Assembly: GCA_030681145.1 (NCBI GenBank)
Contig: JAUXXK010000315.1
Coordinates: forward strand, 1 to 10,422
DNA length: 10,422 bases
Direction of reading: 5' to 3'
Source of the DNA: Methanobacteriaceae archaeon
GTDB lineage: Archaea > Methanobacteriota > Methanobacteria > Methanobacteriales > Methanobacteriaceae
Shown here: positions 1-6,747 of the stretch, one piece after another
Layout of the letters: each line of letters begins with the position of its first letter
How positions within the stretch are numbered: position 1 is the first letter of the stretch
Notes under the pieces: generated by a model
Told to the model about the DNA's origin: nothing
Seen by the model: the letters and a program-made list of their open reading frames with translations, nothing else
Databases searched by the model: none
Program-made: the position numbers and the translations under genes

Positions 1-42
1 AAAAAACCTAAAAAATATTCTTTTTAAATAAACTAAGCCTTT

Positions 43-51
43 AAAAAAAAA
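43..51 (-). terminator. Oligo-T tract downstream of the exported protein gene
   Basis: Read on the minus strand this is a run of nine T about 70 nt past the stop codon at 123; a second T-rich stretch (TTCTTTTTCTT) lies at about 72-82. Archaeal RNA polymerase terminates at oligo-T runs, often without a hairpin, so either could end the transcript. Only a weak 4-bp stem (92-105) is visible, so this call rests on the T-tract alone. Confidence 0.4.
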
Positions 52-122
52 CCTGAAGCTTAAATAAACTCAAGAAAAAGAATTAGATGCTGAGAAATTA
101 ATCTCACCAGTAATATTTTCAT

Positions 123-530
123 TTATTTGTAGGCCGCAACAACTTTCAAACCAGGTTTACGTTTAGTTGCGTTATAAATTGGATTATATCCACGGCTTCG
201 GTAGCTGTAGTCAGTCCATTTACCATATTTATAAATCTGCACTGATCGATGTCTGGAAGACATACGGGTTCTGTACTGGACTATCCTATTTTTAACACCT
301 TTCTTTTTTAATTTTTTGTGAATGTGGTTACTCATGGCCCAACAATCACCAATTTTACTGTATCGGTATTTACCATTTACTTTTACAGGATTATCAACTT
401 TAGCTTTATTATTTGAATCTTTAATTTCAACTTTATTTGAATCGTGTGTATTAAATGCTACTGATGCAGGAAGTATCCCTGCAATGATGCTGAATGCAAA
501 AAGCACAGCAAAAATTTTACTTCGCTTAAT
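123..530 (-). CDS. Small exported transglutaminase-like (Cys-His-Asp) protein, putative ATT start
   Basis: About 135 residues, probably secreted. With initiation at ATT (528-530) the N-terminus reads I/M-KRSK followed by a hydrophobic core and an ASVA-F cleavage site, a textbook signal peptide. A GGAGG at 538-542 sits 7 nt before that ATT. The first conventional start, GTG at 504-506, has no ribosome binding site and would remove the basic n-region. The mature part carries GDCWAMS (Cys63), RHRSVQ (His94) and WTDYSYR (Asp107), in the order and approximate spacing of the Cys-His-Asp triad of transglutaminase-fold cysteine peptidases. The pseudomurein endoisopeptidases PeiW/PeiP use the same triad type. 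The protein is short and has no visible pseudomurein-binding repeats, so it may be a minimal wall peptidase, an inhibitor or a structural relative. Family placement is from motif pattern only. The unusual start could also mean a recently damaged gene. Confidence 0.7.
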   Translation of the reverse strand: MKRSKIFAVLFAFSIIAGILPASVAFNTHDSNKVEIKDSNNKAKVDNPVKVNGKYRYSKIGDCWAMSNHIHKKLKKKGVKNRIVQYRTRMSSRHRSVQIYKYGKWTDYSYRSRGYNPIYNATKRKPGLKVVAAYK

Positions 531-537
531 TCTATCG

Positions 538-542
538 CCTCC
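538..542 (-). promoter_or_regulatory. Ribosome binding site that decides the ATT start
   Basis: GGAGG on the minus strand, with 7 nt between it and ATT at 528-530. No ATG, GTG or TTG lies in frame at a usable distance; the only nearby in-frame conventional start, GTG at 506, is 31 nt away. An overlapping ATG at 543 is in another frame and encodes only a short peptide. Confidence 0.6.
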
Positions 543-554
543 ATTCTAAAAAAT

Positions 555-582
555 GTCTTTCTGTAGACATCTCTAGAAAGAC
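555..582 (-). promoter_or_regulatory. Leader hairpin / palindrome upstream of the exported protein gene
   Basis: GTCTTTCT (555-562) and AGAAAGAC (575-582) form a perfect 8-bp inverted repeat around a 12-nt loop. Alternatively TAGA (564-567) and TCTA (572-575) extend a bulged stem inward. It lies 13 nt before the GGAGG and just downstream of a TATA-like box at 601-608, so it overlaps the predicted transcription start and leader. It could be a repressor operator or an RNA hairpin. The function is inferred from position only. Confidence 0.45.
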
Positions 583-600
583 AGACTTATGTTTACATCA

Positions 601-608
601 CTTATAAA
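601..608 (-). promoter_or_regulatory. TATA box candidate for the exported protein gene
   Basis: TTTATAAG on the minus strand. A start about 25 nt downstream would fall near 579, giving a leader of roughly 50 nt that contains the 555-582 hairpin. A second TATA-like box, TTTATAAT, lies at about 623-630 and would give a start near 602. Confidence 0.35.
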
Positions 609-644
609 GGTTATGGTGAAAAATTATAAATAAGGCGTATTTAG

Positions 645-717
645 GGACTATTTTAGTGATTAAGACTCTCTTAGAAGAGATTGATGAAGGCATGTAGAGA
701 TGTTATCTAAAATAGCC
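645..717. repeat. Long inverted repeat / possible structured RNA element
   Basis: GG-A-CTATTTTAG (645-656) can pair with CTAAAATAG-CC (707-717), giving 11 base pairs with one bulged A. The 50-nt interior contains a second near-palindrome, TCTCTTAGAAGAGA (667-680). The result would be a 73-nt branched stem-loop. I see no tRNA T-arm, no C/D boxes in the right order and no known riboswitch core. It may be an unrecognised small RNA, a leader element of the minus-strand gene or a remnant of a small mobile element. Confidence 0.35.
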
Positions 718-936
718 TATTTTCAAGAGTAAGGCACTAAACATGACTTATTTTAATATAATAACCCCGATTAAAACTAATTCTATATATGGTGAGAAGA
801 TGCCCTTTAATAAAAAGATTATTTAAACCTTTTTTAATTAAATTAAGAACCAAAAATAGTTAAAAAAGTAATATGATAGCCATTTATACTTTGATACCGA
901 TAAGGCATTTTAAGGACTTTTTTAAAAAAATATTCG

Positions 937-965
937 ATTTTTGGCCTTTTTGACTAAAAATTATT
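937..965. repeat. 29-bp direct repeat, copy 1 (upstream of tRNA-Gln)
   Basis: The block begins ATTTTTGGCCTTTTTGAC and is identical over 29 bp to 1261-1289. Weaker similarity continues on both sides: AAAATAT before, and an A-run then AATTTATGAA after. The pair is 324 bp apart and brackets the tRNA gene and its promoter. Confidence 0.8.
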
Positions 966-1013
966 AAAAAAAATATAAATTTATGAATATTTGTGACTGG
1001 ATTTTAAAATGTC

Positions 1014-1030
1014 AAAGTTTATATATAATC
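1014..1030 (+). promoter_or_regulatory. TATA-box promoter for tRNA-Gln
   Basis: AAAGTTTATATATAATC is close to the archaeal box A consensus seen in front of methanogen stable RNA genes. A start about 25 nt downstream (around 1048) would leave a 5' leader of about 60 nt for RNase P to remove. A poorer TATA-like ATTATAAAT at 1061-1069 would give a leader of about 17 nt. Confidence 0.5.
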
Positions 1031-1107
1031 AAATCCAATTTCGAAAATAAGTATCATATTATTATAAATTAAATATGCTTGAAAATTATTTTTTATTTAT
1101 CTAAAAT

Positions 1108-1179
1108 AGTCCCTTGGGGTAGTGGCAATCCTGTGAGGTTCTGGTCCTTTCGACGGCGGTTCGACTCCGCCAGGGACTA
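1108..1179 (+). tRNA. tRNA-Gln (anticodon CTG)
   Basis: This 72-nt tRNA folds by eye. The acceptor stem AGTCCCT (1108-1114) pairs perfectly with AGGGACT (1172-1178), with discriminator A1179. The D stem is GGG/CCT. The T stem GGCGG/CCGCC is perfect around a TTCGACT loop. The anticodon loop TTCTGGT places CTG at 1141-1143. The A1-U72 pair is typical of archaeal tRNA-Gln, which is first charged with Glu and then amidated by GatDE. CCA is not encoded. The anticodon stem is weak: G31-C39, G30-C40 and A29-U41 pair, G28-U42 is a wobble and U27-U43 is a mismatch. Confidence 0.9.
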
Positions 1180-1230
1180 TAAAATATTTAACCTTAACAA
1201 AACAACAATTTTTAATTAACCAAATAGAAA

Positions 1231-1247
1231 TTTTTAATAATTTTTTT
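1231..1247 (+). terminator. Oligo-T terminator after tRNA-Gln
   Basis: TTTTTAATAATTTTTTT lies about 50 nt past the tRNA, and an earlier TTTTT is at 1209-1213. Tandem T-runs without a hairpin are usual archaeal termination signals. Which run is used cannot be told from the sequence. Confidence 0.45.
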
Positions 1248-1260
1248 AATAAAATATACT

Positions 1261-1289
1261 ATTTTTGGCCTTTTTGACTAAAAATTATT
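1261..1289. repeat. 29-bp direct repeat, copy 2 (between tRNA-Gln and rad50 end)
   Basis: Identical to 937-965 over 29 bp and followed by a similar A-run and AATTTATGAA. It lies in the space between the plus-strand tRNA and the 3' end of the minus-strand repair operon. Its T-rich half could also act in termination. Confidence 0.8.
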
Positions 1290-1329
1290 TAAAAAAAAAT
1301 ATTAATTTATGAACATTATAATTTTTTAA

Positions 1330-1362
1330 AAAGAAAGTGAGTATTCATATTATTATATGAAT
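1330..1362 (-). terminator. Hairpin plus T-tract ending the nurA-herA-mre11-rad50 operon
   Basis: ATTCATAT (1343-1350) and ATATGAAT (1355-1362) form a perfect 8-bp stem with a 4-nt loop, 15 nt past the rad50 stop codon. On the minus strand this is followed within a few bases by TTTCTTTTT (1330-1338). That arrangement is what is expected at the end of the repair operon. Confidence 0.6.
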
Positions 1363-1377
1363 TATTCCTCAGACTTC

Positions 1378-4086
1378 TTATTCTATCACTAAATTAGAAG
1401 TACCCTCTTTTTTTTCTACTTTGATAATATTTTCCGCAGCTTCTTCAAGATCAGCATCGTGGGTTACGATAATCATCTGGGGAATAATGGACATCCTCTT
1501 TAAGATGTCAATTAGTTCCTGGCGTCGGTAGGTATCAAGATGTATGGTCGGTTCATCTAGCATTATAAGCTCAAGATTGCCACTGGAAAGTGCTTTGGTA
1601 ATACCTAACCTTAATGCTAATGCTACGGCTATTCGTTCTCCTCCACTAATCATATTTAATGTAGTCTTTCCGACCGGACCATATACCTCTATGTTGTAAT
1701 CTTCATCAAGGGAGATATCTGAATACTCAAAGTTGAACTTATCAAAAAATTCTCGGGTGTTCTGTTCAATCAATGGACGAGACATGTTTCTCAGATCCTT
1801 CTGAATTCCGTCTTTACCATACAGATTACGGAAGTGGTCGAGTAATTTAATAAAATCATTAAGAGAGATAAGTTCCGCCTCATATTTTTTGTATAATTCC
1901 AGTTCTTCCACAATTTTAGTGATACTTTCATTTAATGCCTGAAGATTTCCATCGAGTTTTTGTTGATGACCATTTTTCTCAATGAATTTCTGGTTAGTAT
2001 CTTCATATGATTCAATGAGTTTTTTATGAATCTCTGAATCATATCGTATCTCATCTAAAGACTTATTTAGTATATCAATGCTTTCTTTGGTTTCTTTAAT
2101 CTCTGATATTATATTGATGATTTTTTCTTGAATGGATTCTTTTTTATCCACAGAACCTTTCATCTGTTGATACTTATCGTTGAGAGTATTTATTCGACTT
2201 ATTTCCCCACCTATAACTTCTTTATCCGCAGTTTTTAGGCGTGATAGGGTTTTTAAACGAGAAATTTCATCATTTATAGAACTTATATTGGCCAGTAAAG
2301 TAGTTAAAGAATTTTGGTACTTATCAAAATCACCAGCAGATTCCAATGCTCCTTGACTCTGGACATATTGACTATAACCTTTATTAATTTCCTCAATCCG
2401 ACTTTTCTTTGATTTTAAACTAGAATCTAGTTCTTCAAGTTTAGAAACATTGTAATTTAATGTCTCAATTTGGGATTCAGTTTCCATCAGTTCTTTAATA
2501 TTCTGATCCAATGAATTAGATTTGTGTTTTAGAACGTCAATATTAATGCCATTAATCAACTTTAAACGGGATTCTAGTTCTATTTTTTGAGATTCTAATT
2601 CTTCTAAAGAAGACTGATATTTTTCTATAGATTCTTTATTGAACTTCATCTCGCCTAGATACTCGCCCAATAGTTCATTCTTCTTGTTATTATCAATATC
2701 TGATTTACAGACCGGACACCTGCCTTCCACAGTTTTAAGTTGGTGGAGTGGTTTGGTTATACTCCTGTTAAGTCCATCTAGATTAGATATTTTATTTCTT
2801 GTATCCTCTATTTCAGTGTTTAAAGAATTTATCTTGATTTCTGCGGCATTTTTAACCTTTGTCAATTGTTTATCAATATCTTCCCATTTATCTAATTCAG
2901 AACCCAGGGCAGAGTTTGCATCTTTAAATCCAGAATTAATTTCCATCTTTAGATTGTTTATGGTATCTTGGAGTTTAGATCTGGTTTTTTGATTGTTTGC
3001 CAATAATTCATGTGCCCCTGCAAACTCAGATCTTTGTTTATCAATATCTTCGATCTTTTTTTGAATAACAGAATATTCATCATAATAGGGCTGGTTGTCT
3101 GATAAAATTTTTTGATATTTTTCAATCTTTTTTATAGATTCTTCAATATCTATTTTTTCTCTTTCCAGAGTATTTAATTCAGATAAAGAATCTTTAAGCT
3201 TATTTAAATCAGGAAGAAGTTGAATTTCGGGTTCAATTTCCATCATTTCTTTTTCATTTTTTTCTATGATTTTAAGCTCATCTGAGAGTTCTTTTTCACG
3301 GAAAACATGACTATCACAGTTAGCCTTCTGATTTTCAATTTTTATTTGAAGTTTTTCAAATTCTGTTTTTTTCTCGCCCATGACTTCTTGTTCTTTTTTA
3401 GTTTTCTCACGTTCCACCATTATTTCTTTGATTTGACTCTGAATTTCAAGTATCTCGGTATCCATTGCAGATTTTTGATTATTTTTTTCTACTAATTCCT
3501 TATTCAAATCGCCCATACCCTCAATAAGACCCTTATATTTTTCTTTTGTTATCTTGTAATCAGTTATAACTAGGGGCATGTTTTTCCAGGCCTTTTCCAA
3601 TGATTCTATTCCTAATAGTTTTCCAATCAACTGTTTTTTGTCGGATGGTTTTTTATCTATTAGGTCCGCTATTTCACCCTGGCGTACATATACTGCATTT
3701 AAAAAGAGATCACTATCCATTTCCAGGAGGTTTTCTATTTCATAGCTCACTTGTTTATCACCAGTTACTATGGTTTGAAATGATCCACCCTCCTTTATCC
3801 GTAGTTCGGCCCGGGATGTGGTTTTTCCTTTTTCCCTTAAAACCCGATAGGTTCTGCCATTGGCAATAAACTCCAATTCAACTTTCATTTTATTCTGGCC
3901 TGCCCTTACCAAGTTCTCCAACTTACCTCCAGAGTGTTGTTTAAAAAGGGAGAAGCTCACTGCTTCCAATATGCTTGATTTACCTGCTCCATTTTCACCC
4001 ATGATAATGGAAATTCCTGTGTTAAACTCTACTTGTGTTTTGGAGTAGGATTTGAAGTTTTCCAGACGAAGATTTTTAATGATCAT
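1378..4086 (-). CDS. rad50: Rad50, SMC-like ATPase of the Mre11-Rad50 DNA break complex
   Basis: 902 residues, usual for archaeal Rad50. By family knowledge it dimerises on DNA ends with ATP, controls the Mre11 nuclease and tethers DNA through its coiled coils. Visible motifs in order are: Walker A GENGAGKS (30-37); Q-loop Gln136 in YVRQGE; a long coiled coil broken by the zinc hook CPVC (Cys457, Cys460); signature SGGE (814-817); Walker B IMLDEPT with Asp844 and Glu845; D-loop Asp851; and switch histidine His876 in VTHD. All key residues are present. It is the last gene of the repair operon, and its ATG overlaps the end of mre11 by 11 nt with only a weak GGGGAA upstream, so translation is probably coupled. 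The stop is TAA at 1378-1380. Identification is secure. Confidence 0.97.
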   Translation of the reverse strand: MIIKNLRLENFKSYSKTQVEFNTGISIIMGENGAGKSSILEAVSFSLFKQHSGGKLENLVRAGQNKMKVELEFIANGRTYRVLREKGKTTSRAELRIKEGGSFQTIVTGDKQVSYEIENLLEMDSDLFLNAVYVRQGEIADLIDKKPSDKKQLIGKLLGIESLEKAWKNMPLVITDYKITKEKYKGLIEGMGDLNKELVEKNNQKSAMDTEILEIQSQIKEIMVEREKTKKEQEVMGEKKTEFEKLQIKIENQKANCDSHVFREKELSDELKIIEKNEKEMMEIEPEIQLLPDLNKLKDSLSELNTLEREKIDIEESIKKIEKYQKILSDNQPYYDEYSVIQKKIEDIDKQRSEFAGAHELLANNQKTRSKLQDTINNLKMEINSGFKDANSALGSELDKWEDIDKQLTKVKNAAEIKINSLNTEIEDTRNKISNLDGLNRSITKPLHQLKTVEGRCPVCKSDIDNNKKNELLGEYLGEMKFNKESIEKYQSSLEELESQKIELESRLKLINGINIDVLKHKSNSLDQNIKELMETESQIETLNYNVSKLEELDSSLKSKKSRIEEINKGYSQYVQSQGALESAGDFDKYQNSLTTLLANISSINDEISRLKTLSRLKTADKEVIGGEISRINTLNDKYQQMKGSVDKKESIQEKIINIISEIKETKESIDILNKSLDEIRYDSEIHKKLIESYEDTNQKFIEKNGHQQKLDGNLQALNESITKIVEELELYKKYEAELISLNDFIKLLDHFRNLYGKDGIQKDLRNMSRPLIEQNTREFFDKFNFEYSDISLDEDYNIEVYGPVGKTTLNMISGGERIAVALALRLGITKALSSGNLELIMLDEPTIHLDTYRRQELIDILKRMSIIPQMIIVTHDADLEEAAENIIKVEKKEGTSNLVIE

Positions 4087-5218
4087 AGTATTCCCCGTAG
4101 AATTTTTTAGTTATTTCCTCTGCATTATCTGTTTTTCCCTCAGACATCTCATTTAAAAGAGATAGTCCTAGTTCAGTGATTTTAGGATCTTCAAATTCAT
4201 TTAAACGTTCCACCAATAATTTGCGCGGGTTGATGGCCCCGGCATCTTTTAACATCTCCTCTGCTTCCTGGAGTGATTGAGACTTAAAGTTAGGCCTTAT
4301 ACTTAGACATATGTCAGAAAAGGCATTGTTTAGTTCTTCAAATACCTCTGATCGGTTGAAGTTACCGCCTTCCACCGTTAAATTAAGAAGAGGTTTTTGT
4401 TTAAGAGTGGAAATATAATTTTTTAATTTTTCAATCTCAATTTGGATTTCTGGGTAATATATATTCTCCCTGATAAATTCCCGACCCATTTCCATGTTAA
4501 TGGGTTCAATTTCAGGTTCATCGCCACCCATATCCACCATGTAAAATCCTTTACCCTTGGCCTTGTAGCTGGCCAACTCATCAGATTTCCATATCTCTGT
4601 GGAACCAGGGTAGACCAGTTTACCTTCACCAAAATCGTCTGTGATTCTGGTATGGATATGGCCCATTGCATAGTAATGGAATGATTCCGGTATATCTGCA
4701 AGTTCCAGTTCGTATTCAAATGGGAGATATTTATCAATACCTTGGTGTAAGACCAGTACCCGTTTATCATACTTTTTAGAGATTTGGTCCAATTCTTTAA
4801 GAGTTTCACTGAGGTAAGTGGATTGATGTTTAGAAACATGAGGAGTCCCCCCAATAAAGATATCATCCTTTATAAAATAGGGGTTATTGGGGCTGATTAC
4901 CTTTAATCCCAGTTCCCTGAACAACACGTGGGGAGGAATTGCATTTTTACGCATTATAATATCATGGTTTCCCGCAATAGCAAAAACTGGTATATCTGCT
5001 TCTTTAAGTGCTAGAAGCCCTTGTTGGACTTTTAAAAGGGCTGTGGTTGGTGGTCGTGAAAACTCGAAAAGGTCCCCGGAGTGAATTACAAAATCCGGTC
5101 TTTCTTCAATTATTTTATCAATAATATTATTAAAAACGTTGTAAAAATCTGTTTCACGATCAAAAAGTCCGTACTGCCTGTAACCAAGATGTGTATCTGC
5201 TAAATGTGCAAATTTCAC
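4076..5218 (-). CDS. mre11: Mre11, Mn-dependent DNA double-strand break nuclease
   Basis: 380 residues, typical of archaeal Mre11. By family knowledge it is a calcineurin-fold endo/exonuclease with two metals that works with Rad50 to open blocked DNA ends. All phosphodiesterase motifs are visible: DTHLG (Asp8, His10), SGDLFE (Asp49), GNHD (Asn84, His85), LHQG (His158) and GHIHT (His187, His189). The remaining C-terminal part would hold the capping domain and the Rad50-binding helices. The start codon is GTG at 5216-5218, sharing one base with the TAG stop of herA, and GGGAGGGG is 7 nt upstream. The 1-nt junction and the position before rad50 support co-expression of the two subunits. Confidence 0.96.
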   Translation of the reverse strand: MKFAHLADTHLGYRQYGLFDRETDFYNVFNNIIDKIIEERPDFVIHSGDLFEFSRPPTTALLKVQQGLLALKEADIPVFAIAGNHDIIMRKNAIPPHVLFRELGLKVISPNNPYFIKDDIFIGGTPHVSKHQSTYLSETLKELDQISKKYDKRVLVLHQGIDKYLPFEYELELADIPESFHYYAMGHIHTRITDDFGEGKLVYPGSTEIWKSDELASYKAKGKGFYMVDMGGDEPEIEPINMEMGREFIRENIYYPEIQIEIEKLKNYISTLKQKPLLNLTVEGGNFNRSEVFEELNNAFSDICLSIRPNFKSQSLQEAEEMLKDAGAINPRKLLVERLNEFEDPKITELGLSLLNEMSEGKTDNAEEITKKFYGEYYDH

Positions 5219-6747
5219 TAGTAATCCCCTCCCATATTAATTACATCATTTTTTTCCTTCTCATATTTTTTCTGTTTATCTTCCTTGTGGTTTTTCCAGA
5301 GGTCAATTACTTCTAGGTCTTGACCAAATTCTTTATTTTTGTGTTCCTCTATTTTAACCAAAGCAGGTATTCTGCTCATCAAACCCAATACCACTGCTTC
5401 ACCAATATTAAGGGATGGTAACTGTTTAACCAGATCTTCACTAAGGCTCTCACTGGCAGTTTGCACATGTCTCTGGTCCTGTGGTTCCACTAATCTCAAT
5501 ATGATCATGTTATTGGCCTGAGATAATGAGTCAGGGTCAATTGATTTAGGGCTCTGGCTCACCATACACAGTCCAAGACCAAATTTACGTCCTTCCCGGG
5601 CAATCCGACTAATCCATAGTTTGGAATCTGTGGGTCTGTTTTTAGGGGCCAGTATATGGGCCTCCTCTAATACAAAGAAAACTGGGTGGGTTAAAGGTAA
5701 ATCATCATTTTTCTCTTTTAACCATTTTTTGTTGTTTTGTAGTGCATTTCTTAAAATATGGCTAACAATAACCTCTGCTGCAGCTTCATCCACAGATCCC
5801 AGATCAACCAGATTTGCTTTTCCCAGTTCAAGTTTGCTCAAGATATTCCCTGCACTGGAGTTTATGATGGAACTATATCGCCTCTCCAGATCTCCCATCT
5901 TATTTATAACATCAACGATTTGTTTGGTTCCTTCCACGTCTTGGCCACGGAAGAGTAATTTTCCACTTTCCCATCCTTCCAAGTATTCCTTCATAATCCG
6001 AATAAAACCCCGGTTCTTTTCATCTCCGTTCTGAATTTCAGCACGGGCCATTTTATAAGCCTCCCAGAAGTATCGCTCCTGTAAAAAGGCCCCCTTACTT
6101 ATCCTTGCCAAGCGTTTTATCTCTGAAAATGACATATACAGTGGATTTATTTCTGGTTTTATGAGCTTGGATTGGCCGTGTTTGAAATTAATATTGTACT
6201 CTGAGTGCATATCAAAGATTACCACACATCCATTATATTCCAATATGCCATCAACCACAATGGCCACGGTATTGGATTTACCTGCCCCGGTCATGGCCAG
6301 TATTGCCAGGTGGCGTGAAAACATCTTTTCCAGGTCCACTTTAACCTCTACATTTTCCTGGCTAATGAGTGTTCCCAAACTTAAGCTGTTTTTTTTCTGG
6401 AATATCTTCTGTAAATCATCTTGGGAGGCGGGAATGATTTCAGTTCCAGGAGGGGCTGGTGTTCTGGGTATTCTCAGGTTATTTTTAATATCTCCTAAAA
6501 TTCTAACTGTTCCCCTGATATAATGGTCGTCTCCTTCGATTTCTTTGATTTTTTCTATGGTTTTAGGGTCAAATATATCGTCGTTGATTGATACACTACC
6601 CCTTACCATGGATTCTATCATTCCCAGAACATTTTTTCCATCATATTTTAGTGAAACATACTCTCCCACCTGAGGCATCTCTTTGGATATAAAACTGACT
6701 TCCACCAGTGAAGTCTCTCCAATGCATCTTCCAATGATGTTACTCAT
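5218..6747 (-). CDS. herA: HerA, hexameric bipolar DNA translocase
   Basis: 509 residues, standard for archaeal HerA. By family knowledge it is a hexameric FtsK/HerA-superfamily ATPase that binds NurA and pumps DNA into it during end resection. The N-terminal 90 or so residues look like the HAS barrel (GRCIG, then short beta-rich segments and RGTVRILGD). Walker A is MTGAGKSNT with Lys157 and Ser158. Walker B is VFFVLEEAH with Glu361 and Glu362. A basic stretch SRIAREGRKFG (380-390) is a likely place for the arginine finger, and SQSP (Gln398) is a sensor-like motif. The charged tail is lysine-rich. The start ATG overlaps the nurA stop as ATGA, with GGGAGGG in the preceding codons as its ribosome binding site. 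Confidence 0.95.
   Translation of the reverse strand: MSNIIGRCIGETSLVEVSFISKEMPQVGEYVSLKYDGKNVLGMIESMVRGSVSINDDIFDPKTIEKIKEIEGDDHYIRGTVRILGDIKNNLRIPRTPAPPGTEIIPASQDDLQKIFQKKNSLSLGTLISQENVEVKVDLEKMFSRHLAILAMTGAGKSNTVAIVVDGILEYNGCVVIFDMHSEYNINFKHGQSKLIKPEINPLYMSFSEIKRLARISKGAFLQERYFWEAYKMARAEIQNGDEKNRGFIRIMKEYLEGWESGKLLFRGQDVEGTKQIVDVINKMGDLERRYSSIINSSAGNILSKLELGKANLVDLGSVDEAAAEVIVSHILRNALQNNKKWLKEKNDDLPLTHPVFFVLEEAHILAPKNRPTDSKLWISRIAREGRKFGLGLCMVSQSPKSIDPDSLSQANNMIILRLVEPQDQRHVQTASESLSEDLVKQLPSLNIGEAVVLGLMSRIPALVKIEEHKNKEFGQDLEVIDLWKNHKEDKQKKYEKEKNDVINMGGDY

Larger units (their letters stand above)
583..1107. other. Gene-free AT-rich region with repeats, between the exported protein gene and the tRNA
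   Basis: No credible open frame lies here on either strand. The contents are: TATA candidates for the minus-strand gene (601-630), a potential long stem-loop (645-717), one copy of a 29-bp direct repeat (937-965), and a strong TATA box for the tRNA (1014-1030). The stretch 720-935 is otherwise featureless AT-rich DNA. A GGTGAGAAGATG at about 791 would start an 8-codon frame, which I do not count as a gene. Confidence 0.6.

Noticed and set aside
1..73. Two similar blocks AAAAAACCT...TTAAATAAACT about 45 bp apart
   Set aside because: Matches are short and AT-rich; they could arise by chance in this composition.
656..690. C/D box guide RNA (GTGATTA and TTGATGA)
   Set aside because: The C-like boxes deviate from RUGAUGA and no CUGA box D is found at a proper distance.
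645..717. The 73-nt stem-loop as a degenerate tRNA
   Set aside because: The size fits, but there is no T-loop GTTCRA motif and the closing stem of 11 bp is too long.
781..824. Eight-codon leader peptide after GGTGAGAAGATG
   Set aside because: No gene follows on that strand before the tRNA, and the only TATA-like run overlaps the ribosome binding site.
4423..4866. 147-codon open frame inside mre11 on the same strand
   Set aside because: It overlaps the conserved core of Mre11 in another frame, has Trp/Lys/Asn-rich random composition and no ribosome binding site.
5621..6034. Long open frames opposite herA
   Set aside because: Antisense shadows rich in Ser/Phe over a region with intact HerA motifs.
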